DNA from: an uncultured Acidobacteriaceae bacterium
Lineage (GTDB): Bacteria > Acidobacteriota > Terriglobia > Terriglobales > Acidobacteriaceae
NCBI GenBank assembly: GCA_903849645.1
Contig: CAINJJ010000012.1
Location: forward strand, 1-40,162
Direction of reading: 5' to 3'
DNA length: 40,162 bases
Shown here: piece after piece, positions 7,588 to 15,902 of the stretch
How the letters are laid out: every line of letters begins with the position of its first letter
Position numbering within the stretch: position 1 is the first letter of the stretch
Program-made: the position numbers and the translations under genes
Notes under the pieces: model-generated
Database searches by the model: none
Seen by the model: the letters and a program-made list of their open reading frames with translations, nothing else
Told to the model about the DNA's origin: nothing

Positions 7588-9117
7588 TTAAAAGAAGCCC
7601 AGCTTGTTGGGGCTGTAGCTGACCAGCAGGTTTTTGGTCTGCTGGTAGTAGTCCAGCATCATGGAGTGGGTTTCGCGGCCAATGCCGGACTGCTTGTATC
7701 CGCCAAAAGCGGCATGGGCAGGATAAGCGTGGTAGCAGTTGACCCAAACGCGGCCAGCCTGGATGCCCCGGCCGAGGTGATAGCAGCGGTTGGCGTCGCG
7801 GCTCCAGAGACCGGCGCCCAGGCCGTAGAGGGTGTCGTTGGCGATTTCAAGAGCGTCGGACTCGTTCTTGAAGGTGGTGACGGAGACAACCGGCCCAAAG
7901 ATCTCTTCCTGGAAGATGCGCATCCGGTTGTGGCCGCGGAAGACTGTCGGCTGCACGTAGTAGCCGCCTTCAAGGTCGCCGCCCAGGTTGGCCCTGTGCC
8001 CGCCGGCAAGCAGTTCAGCGCCTTCCTGATGGCCGATGTCGATGTAGCTCAGTATCTTTTCCAACTGCTCGCTGGAGGCCTGCGCGCCGATCATGGTCGA
8101 GCTGTCCAGGGGGCTGGCCTGCTTGATGGCGGCCACCCGCTTGAGGGCGCGCTCCATGAACTTGTCGTAGATGCTCTCCTGGATCAGGGCGCGCGAAGGG
8201 CAGGTGCAGACCTCGCCCTGGTTGAGGGCAAACATGACAAAGCCCTCAACCGCCTTGTCAAAGAACTCGTCGTCTTCCTGGCATACGTCGGCAAAGAAGA
8301 TGTTGGGGCTCTTGCCGCCGAGTTCAAGCGTGACCGGGATGAGGTTCTGGCTGGCGTATTGCATGATGAGGCGGCCGGTGGTGGTTTCGCCGGTGAAGGC
8401 GATCTTGGCCACGCGGGAGCTGGAAGCGAGCGGCTTGCCCGCCTCCAGGCCAAAGCCGTTCACGATATTGAGCACGCCGGGGGGCAGCAGGTCGGCCACC
8501 AGCTCCGCCCATACCAGGATGGAGACGGGCGTCTGCTCGGCGGGCTTGAGGACCACGCAGTTGCCGGCGGCGAGAGCCGGAGCCAGCTTCCAGGTGGCCA
8601 TCAGGATGGGGAAGTTCCAAGGAATGATCTGGCCGACGACGCCGAGAGGCTCCTTGAAGTGATAGGCGACGGTGTCGCGATCAATCTCGGAGAGTGCGCC
8701 TTCCTGGGCGCGGATGCAGCCCGCAAAGTAGCGCCAGTGGTCGATGGCCAGGGGAATGTCCGCGGCGGTGGTTTCGCGGATGGGCTTGCCGTTGTCCCAG
8801 GTCTCGGCCAGCGCCAGCAGGCCCAGGTTGTCTTCCATGCGCTGGGCAATCTGGTTCATGATAATGGCGCGATGGGTGGGGCTGGTCTTTCCCCAGGCTT
8901 CGCGGGCGGCGTGCGCCGCGTCCAGGGCCAGGTCGATGTCCTTCGCATTGGAGCGGGGGATCTCGCAGAAGGGCCGGCCGGTGATGGGGGTGACGTTTTC
9001 AAAGTACTGGCCGGAAGCGGGCTCGACCCACTTGCCGCCAATGTAGTTGCCGTAACGGGAACGGAAGCTCACGGTTTCACTGAGCTTGCCCGGATGCAGT
9101 GCTGTTGCTGTGGCCAT
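7588..9117 (-). CDS. aldB: AldB-type aldehyde dehydrogenase
   Basis: This NAD(P)-dependent enzyme oxidises aldehydes such as acetaldehyde to acids. It is 509 residues and closely resembles E. coli AldB along its whole length. Motifs include [19 protein letters not shown] for cofactor binding, [16 protein letters not shown] with general base Glu265, and GEVCTCPSR with catalytic Cys304. The C-terminal oligomerisation part ends [22 protein letters not shown] lies ahead of the ATG. DUF779 follows 153 bases downstream, a pairing common for this ALDH subfamily. The 294 bases upstream (9118-9411) hold the presumed promoter, not resolved here. Confidence 0.95.
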   Translation of the reverse strand: MATATALHPGKLSETVSFRSRYGNYIGGKWVEPASGQYFENVTPITGRPFCEIPRSNAKDIDLALDAAHAAREAWGKTSPTHRAIIMNQIAQRMEDNLGLLALAETWDNGKPIRETTAADIPLAIDHWRYFAGCIRAQEGALSEIDRDTVAYHFKEPLGVVGQIIPWNFPILMATWKLAPALAAGNCVVLKPAEQTPVSILVWAELVADLLPPGVLNIVNGFGLEAGKPLASSSRVAKIAFTGETTTGRLIMQYASQNLIPVTLELGGKSPNIFFADVCQEDDEFFDKAVEGFVMFALNQGEVCTCPSRALIQESIYDKFMERALKRVAAIKQASPLDSSTMIGAQASSEQLEKILSYIDIGHQEGAELLAGGHRANLGGDLEGGYYVQPTVFRGHNRMRIFQEEIFGPVVSVTTFKNESDALEIANDTLYGLGAGLWSRDANRCYHLGRGIQAGRVWVNCYHAYPAHAAFGGYKQSGIGRETHSMMLDYYQQTKNLLVSYSPNKLGFF

Positions 9118-9411
9118 CTTTCGTTTCCTCCAGGAGAAATACCGCGCTGTAGCAGCCCATTGAGCGATCCGGCCCGTCAGGTTCTCTCCAGCGACGCCGA
9201 ACGTGGTTCGATGGGAGAGCAGCGAACCGGGGCGGGCGCGGAATCTGGACCATATGGGTCGACAAACCGCGAAGGGGCCGCGGCGGAGGAATCATACACG
9301 GACGCGGGTACGGTTGGGCAGTCCCCGCTTTGGCCTGTCTGCGACCATCCATTTGCCGCGGACCCTTCCGCTTGACTCGAATCCGCTTTTGCGGCGAATC
9401 CGGCCTCGCGC

Positions 9412-11097
9412 TTACGGCTCCCGGGCCTCTTTGGCCACAATCTCCTCTTCCATCAGAGGGATCGGGATCATGCCCTCGTTGTTGAAGCGGTCGAGGAAGT
9501 CGCGCAATATGAAGGGCTTGCCGGCCAGATCCTGCTGACGGGAGTATTCGCTCATCAACCGGTCGAACTCGATCTTCCCCGTGATGTAGCTGGCGCCATA
9601 GCCGGGCTGGCGGAGATAGAGGAGCTGCTCAAAGGCGGTGAGCTTGTCGTTGGCCACTGCCCATCCCCGGGGCGTCCATGCCGAGTGGAACTGCCCGGCC
9701 TGCTCCAGGGTCATTTCGTTGGCCTGCACATAGAGCGATGCCAGCCCGCGGGCGGCGCGGTTGGCCAGCATGATCCAGACCAGCTCCTTGGCGCGGGGAT
9801 CGTCGTCGTAAAGCCCGGCGTGCATCACGATCTCTTCAAAGGCTGTGGCGAAGCCCTCGGCGCGGCTGTCCCAGATGTTCGAGAGCAGGGCAAGCCGCCG
9901 GATGGGGCTGGGATTGGGCTCGTCGCGCATCCGCGCCAGGTCGATCCAGTGATAGCAGTGGGAGAGCAGCAGCATGGGCTCGCGATGCGTCACCCGCGTA
10001 AAAAAGATGCGCTGGTCTTCAGGCACAAAGTGGCCAAGCTGCGGCTCGAGCGCGGCGCGGATGTAGGGCTTGTCGGGGATGATCTGCCCAGCGCTGAGAA
10101 AGCCGACGAACGTGTCCAGCCGCGCATGGGTCATCTTTTCAAAGGCGGCGGCATCCGGCACCGGCTCCAGCGGAGGCAGATTGCGGTTGTTGTGCTCTTC
10201 CAGGCGGAGGGCGGCCTGCGCGCGCTCCAGCTCGCGATGCAGCAGCACCACCTGCTCGTCCCAGTTGAAGGGGACCAGATGCACGTTCTGCTGGTACCAG
10301 TTGTAGTTTTCCTTACCCACGCCGGAGGGACCGGTCTTCGACGGCGCCAGCTTGTCCAGCCAGGCGATCATGTCGTCCGTGGCCTTGCGGGCGGCGTTGA
10401 CGGCGGCGTGCAGCTCCTTGGTAGCCCCGGTGAGGTCCGCGTGCTGGCTGCCCTCGAGTGTGCTGACGGTCAGGTCACCGGCCTCCAGCGAGGCAAGCGT
10501 CTGCGATTGATTGCGCAGTTCCTGCCCGCCCCAGACCCACAGGTCGCGGGCGTTGCTCTCCTTGAGGTTTTGCCTGGCCTGGGCCAGCAGGGCGGGAATG
10601 GCGCCGAGCCTTTCTGTCAGCTCGCGCTCGCTGGCCGCCGATAGCGGAAATCTGTAGTTGTAGAGCTCGATGGCGGGGTAAGCAAGAGGCCCCTCGCGCA
10701 GAGGGCAGTCGCTGCGCGCCGCCCAAACGCTCACGTAGAAAGCGGGGTCGCGCGCCCAGGGGCGCAGCACGCGCAGGTTAAAGTCCAGCCCATTCATCTC
10801 CGCCTGGACCAGCTTCCAGTCGTTGCGCTCGCCGATGGGCCAGTCCGCGGTGCCGACCGCGCTGAGCCGCTTGCGCCACTGGGGCAGAGCCGACGCCTTG
10901 GCCGTCATGGCGGCCGCTGAGTAGTCCGGGACCGCGCCGTGCATGACCGGGCGCTCAAAGGCGCGCCACTCTTCAAAGAGTTTGACCAGCTCCGGATAGG
11001 TGGAGGACGCGGGCGCTGCACGAAGGATGGGAGCATTCGCCGCTGCGGCCAGCAGCAAGGCGCAAAGCAGGACTCGGAATGGACGGGGAAAGGGCAT
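9412..11097 (-). CDS. Exported DUF885 family protein
   Basis: This 561-residue protein starts with a clear signal peptide (MPFPRPFRVLLCALLLAAAANA, cut near ILRAAPA). The C-terminal part fits DUF885: RAEGFATAFEEIVMHAGLYDD resembles the EGWA-x-Y block, and PGYGASYITGKIEFDRL is the family's conserved end block. DUF885 proteins are related to metallopeptidases, but I do not see a canonical HExxH here, so activity is open. The ATG at 11097 was chosen for the signal peptide and for GGAGAAGG six bases upstream; an open frame continuing to 11259 is not needed. It stands alone, downstream of tRNA-Val on the same strand. Confidence 0.85.
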   Translation of the reverse strand: MPFPRPFRVLLCALLLAAAANAPILRAAPASSTYPELVKLFEEWRAFERPVMHGAVPDYSAAAMTAKASALPQWRKRLSAVGTADWPIGERNDWKLVQAEMNGLDFNLRVLRPWARDPAFYVSVWAARSDCPLREGPLAYPAIELYNYRFPLSAASERELTERLGAIPALLAQARQNLKESNARDLWVWGGQELRNQSQTLASLEAGDLTVSTLEGSQHADLTGATKELHAAVNAARKATDDMIAWLDKLAPSKTGPSGVGKENYNWYQQNVHLVPFNWDEQVVLLHRELERAQAALRLEEHNNRNLPPLEPVPDAAAFEKMTHARLDTFVGFLSAGQIIPDKPYIRAALEPQLGHFVPEDQRIFFTRVTHREPMLLLSHCYHWIDLARMRDEPNPSPIRRLALLSNIWDSRAEGFATAFEEIVMHAGLYDDDPRAKELVWIMLANRAARGLASLYVQANEMTLEQAGQFHSAWTPRGWAVANDKLTAFEQLLYLRQPGYGASYITGKIEFDRLMSEYSRQQDLAGKPFILRDFLDRFNNEGMIPIPLMEEEIVAKEAREP

Positions 11098-11309
11098 GTT
11101 CCTTCTCCATGGGGATGCAGGGATGGGCGCGAAGCCTTTCAGGGTATCTTGACAGAGCCAGGCGCGATTTTGAAAAGATTCGCGCCGACAGCGGGAGCAA
11201 GGGCCGCCGGGACGGCGTGCGGCATCTCCGTGTCCATGCGGCACGAGCGCTCGATGCACCGGTTCAATGAGCCATGGTTGGGATGCGAGGAGTTTCCAAC
11301 TCGGGCAAA

Positions 11310-11386
11310 TGGTGGGCGGTCAGGGACTCGAACCCCGGACATCCTGCTTGTAAGGCAGGCGCTCTAACCAACTGAGCTAACCGCCC
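11310..11386 (-). tRNA. tRNA-Val (anticodon TAC)
   Basis: The full cloverleaf can be read on the minus strand: acceptor GGGCGGT pairs with ACCGCCC, D arm GCTC-AGTTGGTTA-GAGC, anticodon stem CCTGC/GCAGG around CTTACAA (anticodon TAC), T arm with TTCGAGT loop, discriminator A. The CCA tail is encoded (complement of 11310-11312). Confidence 0.97.
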
Positions 11387-11398
11387 ACTCCAGGTGGG

Positions 11399-11420
11399 AA
11401 GGCCCCAGGGAGGGGCCTTT
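11399..11420 (+). other. Hairpin upstream of tRNA-Val
   Basis: AAGGCCCC (11399-11406) pairs perfectly with GGGGCCTT (11412-11419) around AGGGA, followed by TTGTCAT. It resembles a weak terminator read on the plus strand, yet no plus-strand gene ends here. It may insulate the downstream deacetylase gene from read-through antisense to the tRNA. Confidence 0.5.
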
Positions 11421-11484
11421 GTCATCATACCAGTGAACGCGCTGCGACACGTGGGCCAGGGGTCGGAGTTGATACACTCAGCCG

Positions 11485-12354
11485 GTGCACCGGTTGATTG
11501 TGAATGCCGACGACTTTGGGCTGACGGGCGGGGTAAACCGGGCGATTGTGGAACTGCACAAGGCGGGCCTGCTGACCAGCGCGACGCTGATGGCCCGGGC
11601 GCAGGCCACAGATGAGGCGATCGAGATTGCCCTGGCGACGCCTACGCTGGGCGTGGGCTGCCACGTGGTGCTGGTGGACGGGGATCCTGCGCTCTCGGCG
11701 ACCCTGGATGTGCCGCACCTGGCGGACCCGATTACGGGCCGGTTTCGCGACTCTCTCGGCGGGTTTCTGCTATGGCTGTATGGTGGGCGGAACGGGGTCC
11801 GTCAAGAGGCTGCCGCTCGAGAGATTGAGGCGGAGGCTGCCGCGCAGATTGGTTTGCTCCAGAAGCGCGGCGTGCGCCTCACGCATATCGACACGCACAA
11901 GCACACGCATATGTTTCCCGCAGTGCTGAGGCCGGTCTTGCGGGCGGCGCGCAAGGCGGGGATTGGCGTGGTGCGGAATCCATTTGAGCCGGCATGGAGC
12001 CTGAAGGCGACGCCGGGGGCTCCGCTGGTGCGGCGGACCGAGGTCAGGCTGCTGCGCCTGCTGCAGGGCCGTTTCCGGCGCATCGTGGCTGAGGAGGGGC
12101 TCAAAACGACGGAGGGGGCCGTCGGGGTGCTGGCGACGGGGACCCTGGATGCGGCTACGGTCAGTTCCCTGCTGGCCGCGATGCCCGCCGGGACCTTCGA
12201 ACTCGTTACCCATCCGGGCTACAACGACGGCGCGCTGGCCGAGGCGCATACGCGACTGCTCGCGTCGCGGGAGACAGAGATGAGGGCGCTGGGCGAGATC
12301 CGGCAGTTCCCTGGCGTTGAATTGGTCTCGTTTGCGGAGCTTTCAAGACTGTAG
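11485..12354 (+). CDS. YdjC/ChbG/HpnK-type carbohydrate deacetylase
   Basis: YdjC-family enzymes remove N-acetyl groups from sugars. The 289-residue protein shows the metal site: NADDFGLT at the N-terminus (Asp9, Asp10), GCHVVL (His60), HIDTHKHTHMFP (His138, His142), and THPGYND near the C-terminus. The start is GTG at 11485; no Shine-Dalgarno is visible. A TACACT box at 11473-11478 ends six bases before the GTG, a spacing that would fit a leaderless transcript. bshA begins 77 bases downstream on the same strand. Bacillithiol synthesis needs a deacetylase after BshA, so the pairing is suggestive, although the known enzyme BshB belongs to the unrelated LmbE family. HpnK (hopanoid) or chitobiose-type roles remain possible. 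Confidence 0.88.
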   Translation: MHRLIVNADDFGLTGGVNRAIVELHKAGLLTSATLMARAQATDEAIEIALATPTLGVGCHVVLVDGDPALSATLDVPHLADPITGRFRDSLGGFLLWLYGGRNGVRQEAAAREIEAEAAAQIGLLQKRGVRLTHIDTHKHTHMFPAVLRPVLRAARKAGIGVVRNPFEPAWSLKATPGAPLVRRTEVRLLRLLQGRFRRIVAEEGLKTTEGAVGVLATGTLDAATVSSLLAAMPAGTFELVTHPGYNDGALAEAHTRLLASRETEMRALGEIRQFPGVELVSFAELSRL

Positions 12355-12430
12355 GGTCTGCGTCTTCAATCTCCAGGCAGGCGTCCAACGGAACGGAAAG
12401 ACTCGATAAATCGAGCAGAATGGGAAGAGC

Positions 12431-13576
12431 ATGCGCATTGGGATCACGTGTTATCCGACTTACGGCGGTTCGGGGGTTGTGGCGACGGAGTTGGGCATTG
12501 AACTGGCCGCGCTGGGCCACGAGGTGCACTTCATCTCCTATTCGCAGCCGTTCCGGCTGAGCGGGCGGGATGGGGGCATCTTTTATCACGAGGTTCCGGT
12601 GTCAAGCTACCCGCTGTTCGAGTTTCCGCCGTATGACCTGGCGCTGGCTTCGCGCATGGCGGAGGTGGCGGAGTTCTATGATCTGGACCTGTTGCACGTG
12701 CATTACGCCATTCCCCACTCGGTGAGCGCGCTGCTGGCGCGGCAGATGCTGGCGGCCAAGGGGCGGCGGTTGCCGTTTGTGACCACGCTGCACGGAACCG
12801 ACATCACGCTGGTGGGCCTGGACCGCAGCTACCTGCCGATTACGCAATACGCCATCCAGGAGAGCGATGGGGTGACGAGCATCTCCAACTATCTGAAGGA
12901 GATGACGCTCGAATACTTCGGCGTTACGCGGGGCATCGAGGTGGTGACCAACTTTGTGAACTGTGACGTGTATGCACCCATCCGGGACGAGGAGGCACGG
13001 GCCGAGTCGCGCCGGAAGCTGGCCAGGCCGGAGGAGGCTATCCTGATGCACCTGTCGAACTTCAGGCCGGTGAAGAGGGTGGTGGATGTGGTGAAGGTGT
13101 TTGCGCAGGTGGTACGGGAGGTACCGGCGCAACTGGTGCTTGTGGGCGACGGGCCGGACCGCTCGTCGGCGGAGTGGCTGGCGCACGACCTGCATATCCA
13201 GGACAAGGTGCACTTCATGGGCAAGCAGGAGCGGGTGAATGAGCTGCTGCCGCTGGCCGACCTGATGCTGATGCCGAGCGAGCTGGAGTCGTTTGGGCTG
13301 GCGGCGCTGGAGGCGATGGCGTGCAAGGTGCCGGCGATTGCGACACGGGTGGGCGGGGTACCGGAGCTAGTGGATGACGGGGTGACGGGGCTGCTGTATG
13401 GGGTGGGCGCGGTGGACGAGATGGCGGCCGGCGCGGCGAGCCTGCTCAAGGACCGCGCGCGGCTGGAGGCGATGCGGGAGGCGGGGCGGAAGACTGCGCA
13501 GACGCGCTTCTGCTCGTCGCTGGTGGTGCCGCACTATGTGCGCTATTACGAGGAAGTGCTGGGGCAGGCGGGCTAG
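12431..13576 (+). CDS. bshA: N-acetyl-alpha-D-glucosaminyl L-malate synthase
   Basis: BshA is a GT4 glycosyltransferase that joins GlcNAc from UDP-GlcNAc to L-malate, the first step of bacillithiol synthesis. The 381-residue protein has the diagnostic N-terminus MRIGITCYPTYGGSGVVATELG, FHVHYAIPHS-like HVHYAIPHSVSA, TTLHGTDITLVG, and SNYLKE. The C-terminal donor site ESFGLAALEAMACKVP carries the E-x7-E motif. An AGAGC stretch precedes the ATG. The stop codon overlaps that of the convergent NAD-binding gene within CTAG. The bshB and bshC genes are not in this window. Confidence 0.94.
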   Translation: MRIGITCYPTYGGSGVVATELGIELAALGHEVHFISYSQPFRLSGRDGGIFYHEVPVSSYPLFEFPPYDLALASRMAEVAEFYDLDLLHVHYAIPHSVSALLARQMLAAKGRRLPFVTTLHGTDITLVGLDRSYLPITQYAIQESDGVTSISNYLKEMTLEYFGVTRGIEVVTNFVNCDVYAPIRDEEARAESRRKLARPEEAILMHLSNFRPVKRVVDVVKVFAQVVREVPAQLVLVGDGPDRSSAEWLAHDLHIQDKVHFMGKQERVNELLPLADLMLMPSELESFGLAALEAMACKVPAIATRVGGVPELVDDGVTGLLYGVGAVDEMAAGAASLLKDRARLEAMREAGRKTAQTRFCSSLVVPHYVRYYEEVLGQAG

Positions 13577-14124
13577 GCCTGCGGGGCTTCCGGGGCCTTG
13601 TCCAGCTGGAAGGCTGGGGTAAAGCCGAGACTGCGCCAGAAGTGGTCGAGGAGGTCGACGGTCTCAGGGGCGGTGCGGGGCGTGGTGCGGAGCAGTATCT
13701 CGCGGCTGGCGCCGGCGGTCAGGGTTTTGGCCTCGACGGCGAGGGCGATGCACTTCTCCGGGCGGTAGGTGCAGTGGGCCAGATCGGCAATGGACAGGCG
13801 GGTGGTGGGCGTGGCCAGGACGGCGCGCGGCGGCGCCATGCGGTCGAGCAGCCAGAGGATTTCCAGCTTGGACTCCAGCTCGTCGGGCACGCAGTCGATG
13901 ACCAGGTCGGCCTGGCGGACGGCGTCTTCAATGGTGGAAACGAAGGCGACTGACTCCGGCGCAAGAGCCTGGGGACCGAGCTGCTGGCGGAGGAGTTCCT
14001 GCGCGTGGTGGAGATTGGCAGGCATCACGTCTTCAAGGAAGACGGGGAAGCCGGCGCGGGCGGCCTCGATGGCTAGCCAGCGGCCGAGAGGGCCGGCTCC
14101 AATGATGGCGACAGTGGGGGGCAA
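13573..14124 (-). CDS. Stand-alone 3-hydroxyacyl-CoA dehydrogenase NAD-binding domain
   Basis: The 183-residue protein is a Rossmann domain: [29 protein letters not shown] holds the GxGxxG loop and the acidic residue at the end of beta-2. DLVIDCVPDELESKLEILWLLD and ATPTTRLSIADLA match the 3HCDH_N family, which oxidises 3-hydroxyacyl-CoA. The C-terminal 3HCDH domain that normally carries the helical half of the active site is missing. The start is probably TTG at 14124, two bases after the stop of the upstream 60-residue gene, which suggests translational coupling; no independent ribosome site is seen. The true substrate is unknown, and it may be a small dehydrogenase or a degenerate relic. 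Confidence 0.8.
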   Translation of the reverse strand: MPPTVAIIGAGPLGRWLAIEAARAGFPVFLEDVMPANLHHAQELLRQQLGPQALAPESVAFVSTIEDAVRQADLVIDCVPDELESKLEILWLLDRMAPPRAVLATPTTRLSIADLAHCTYRPEKCIALAVEAKTLTAGASREILLRTTPRTAPETVDLLDHFWRSLGFTPAFQLDKAPEAPQA

Positions 14125-14126
14125 GG

Positions 14127-14309
14127 CTACTTGACGGCCAGTGCCTGAGCGACATCTTCGGCGTTGGGCTTGGCCTGGAGCAGATGCTCGGCCACGCGGG
14201 CGCGCTCGTCGGGGGTGAGCGAGGGGATGGTGGCCAGGACCCGGCGCAGGGTGACGGCGACGTCGTCGATGTAGTTCATGAGGCGGATGGCTTCTCCGGA
14301 GAGCGGCAT
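14127..14309 (-). CDS. Small helical protein, 60 residues
   Basis: No family is recognised. The protein is predicted helical and soluble (SGEAIRLMNYIDDVAVTLRRV, LTPDERARVAEHLLQAKPNAEDVAQALAV). GAGGAAAA precedes the ATG, and a TACAAT -10-like box lies at the complement of 14341-14346. It is the first gene of a two-gene unit with the NAD-binding protein, two bases apart, so it may be a partner or helper of that protein. A frame extending upstream to 14510 encodes a proline-rich stretch without a ribosome site and is not used. Confidence 0.75.
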   Translation of the reverse strand: MPLSGEAIRLMNYIDDVAVTLRRVLATIPSLTPDERARVAEHLLQAKPNAEDVAQALAVK

Positions 14310-14593
14310 GGTTTTCCTCGAGGTTTGAATTTCCTTTTCTATTGTATGGGTTTCGGCTGGGCGGGGCGGCGGGGGGGGGGAGGCGGAGCGCTCTTGACAC
14401 GGCTGGGTCCGAGGGGACCGCATCCCTGCTTTGGGCTGAAATGTGAACCTAAATACGACCATGCGCCAAAGGTGGTTAATTATCGGCAAACTGGGAGGGG
14501 GAAATTTCAAGGGTCACTTGGCCGCAAATACGGCTCATCGGCCAGGTGACGAGAAGCGCGAGTGGACTTCGGCTTCCGCCGCCCCGCCCTTGT
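14310..14593. other. Non-coding stretch upstream of the 60-residue gene
   Basis: It holds the -10-like TACAAT of the minus-strand operon, a run of nine G residues near 14371-14380 and AT-richer sequence at 14445-14520 unlike the neighbours. I see no gene in it. It runs directly into the MITE-like element that starts at 14594. Confidence 0.5.
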
Positions 14594-14727
14594 CAGCCTG
14601 GGGTGAAAGTCGAAAACCCCGAAAACTCTCCCTCAGGGGCTGAAGCCCTTCGTTTACTCTCAATCATTTACGGCACGGCTAAAGCTAAGGCCGAGCCCTT
14701 TCAAGACCTGACTTTTGCCACTGGCTG
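14594..14727. mobile_element. MITE-like element, copy A
   Basis: The ends are inverted repeats: CAGCCTGGGGTGAAAGTC (14594-14611) against the complement of GACTTTTGCCACTGGCTG (14710-14727), 13 of 18 matching. Inside are a palindrome AGGGGCTGAAGCCCTT (14635-14650) and a second, weaker one starting CGGCACGGCT (14671-14698). The same layout recurs at 15903-16030. There is no coding capacity, so any mobilisation would have to be in trans. Confidence 0.65.
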
Positions 14728-14806
14728 TGAGCTGGGGTTTCCAGAACGGACCTGCGTTGCTTGAAGTCGGGGTCTCGCGCGTGACCATGATCCAAGCCCC
14801 GACTGC

Positions 14807-15316
14807 CTATCTCGCCTCTGCCAACTGCGCAACAACTGCGGCAACTTGATCGAGTATCTGGATCCAGCCCTCCATTTGACCGCTATTCCTCGCGCTCTCC
14901 ATGGGTTCATTTCCAATGAAGGTGAGTTTCGTCTGTCCGTTTCCGAGATCCTCAAAGAGGGTCACATCGAACGCACCCTCGATGGCCTCATGTTCTATTC
15001 CTAAGGTCGCAGGCTCAATCCTGTTTCCCTCCGCGTCAGAAAAGTACATGAGGGAAACGATCTTCTCATGCAAAACAATCTCGTGGTATTCAACCGCGTT
15101 CCAGAACTCCTGCCCATCCGGCGCCTTCATGCAGCAGAGGAGTCTTCCTCCAACGCGAAAATCCATCTGGCAAACGGGCGAGGTAAAGCCCTTCGGTCCC
15201 CACCACTGCATCACGTACTTCGGGTCTGTCCACGCCTTCCAAACCAACTCGCGTGGGGCATCAAACACTCTTGTGACAACCATCCGCTCAATTTCGCTTA
15301 CCCTGTTTTCTGTCAT
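14807..15316 (-). CDS. SRPBCC/AHSA1-domain protein
   Basis: This 169-residue START-like protein belongs to the group that includes the C-terminal domain of the Hsp90 activator Aha1. Visible signatures are VFDAPRELVWKAWTDPKYVMQWWGPKGF at the N-terminal strand-helix, DFRVGGRL, TKLTFI and EGWIQILDQ. Such proteins bind hydrophobic ligands; the ligand here is unknown. An excellent ribosome site (GGAGGAGG) lies within the end of the upstream arsR-type gene, which overlaps this one by 29 bases. The ArsR-plus-SRPBCC pair is a recurrent operon, with the regulator controlling both genes. Confidence 0.92.
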   Translation of the reverse strand: MTENRVSEIERMVVTRVFDAPRELVWKAWTDPKYVMQWWGPKGFTSPVCQMDFRVGGRLLCCMKAPDGQEFWNAVEYHEIVLHEKIVSLMYFSDAEGNRIEPATLGIEHEAIEGAFDVTLFEDLGNGQTKLTFIGNEPMESARNSGQMEGWIQILDQVAAVVAQLAEAR

Positions 15317-15644
15317 CTCTGACCTCCTCCATTTTCATTTGATTCACAACCACATCCAGCTTGTCGAAGCTTTCTTCCCAGAATCGGCGATAGCTGATCG
15401 CCCAGTCGCTGACTGTCTTGATCGCACCGGGCCTAAGCGTGCACACACTCTCTCGCCCACGCTTCGTCTTGTTCACAATCCGCGCCCGCACCAGGCAGGC
15501 GATATGCTTTGAAATCATCTGCTGCGAGAGTGCAAACGGTTCCGTCAATCCATGAACCGAGGCAGGCCCATGGCTGAGTCGTTCGATCATGGCCCGCCGG
15601 GTCGGATCAGACAGGGCGGCAAATGTTGTACCTAATCTATCCAC
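15288..15644 (-). CDS. ArsR-family transcriptional repressor
   Basis: The 118-residue protein is a winged-helix ArsR member: TTFAALSDPTRRAMIERL, then the recognition region FALSQQMISKHIACLVRARIV and the wing RGRESVCTLRPGAI. The sensor cysteines of metal-responsive ArsR proteins (CVC in the recognition helix) are absent, so this is the non-metal subgroup usually paired with SRPBCC proteins. I choose GTG at 15644 over TTG at 15650. A TTGACA/TACCAT promoter lies directly upstream, with the -10 ending six bases before the GTG, so the transcript would start at or next to it. No ribosome site is present, which also fits a leaderless message. Confidence 0.9.
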   Translation of the reverse strand: MDRLGTTFAALSDPTRRAMIERLSHGPASVHGLTEPFALSQQMISKHIACLVRARIVNKTKRGRESVCTLRPGAIKTVSDWAISYRRFWEESFDKLDVVVNQMKMEEVRDDRKQGKRN

Positions 15645-15660
15645 AACCAAATGGTAGTGG
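15641..15660. promoter_or_regulatory. Near-perfect palindromic operator of the ArsR operon
   Basis: The plus strand reads CCACAACCAAATGGTAGTGG. The nine-base arms CCACAACCA and TGGTAGTGG are inverted repeats with one mismatch around a two-base centre. It covers the -10 box and the GTG start of the repressor gene, the expected place for autorepression. Confidence 0.75.
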
Positions 15661-15678
15661 ATTGTCTGTGATTGTCAA
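15651..15678 (-). promoter_or_regulatory. Sigma-70 promoter of the arsR-SRPBCC operon
   Basis: On the minus strand a perfect TTGACA (complement of 15673-15678) is followed after 16 bases by TACCAT (complement of 15651-15656). The predicted start of transcription falls on or beside the GTG at 15644. Confidence 0.65.
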
Positions 15679-15831
15679 GTGTGAAACTTTCAATCCATGA
15701 TTTCTGTTGCCTGACCTCTGTCCCTGACATCTGCGCCTCTATGCTTGCCCATCAGCGCCGTCCTCGCGGTTCGGCGCCTGGTTCAGGGAACATCTGATCG
15801 AGTCATGCTTTCCTGGGATGGGCTTCACGCA

Positions 15832-15884
15832 GGGGCTGAAGCCCCGCGATTTATTGGGCTTATCGGCACGACTGAAGTCGTGCC
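15832..15884. repeat. Core of the MITE-like element, copy B
   Basis: A perfect palindrome GGGGCTGAAGCCCC (15832-15845) and a perfect hairpin GGCACGACTGAAGTCGTGCC (15865-15884) stand 19 bases apart. This is the same two-palindrome core as in copies A and C, but I do not see matching terminal repeats, so it may be truncated. Confidence 0.75.
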
Positions 15885-15902
15885 CTGACACATTGCGCCT
15901 TC

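Noticed and set aside
9198..9210. CGAAC-GTG-GTTCG hairpin upstream of aldB as an operator
   Set aside because: Five-base arms are too short to stand out in GC-rich DNA without comparison data.
7666..9375. A 569-residue open frame antisense to aldB
   Set aside because: The amino acid pattern is the shadow of a GC-rich gene on the other strand; it has no domain and overlaps the well-supported aldB fully.
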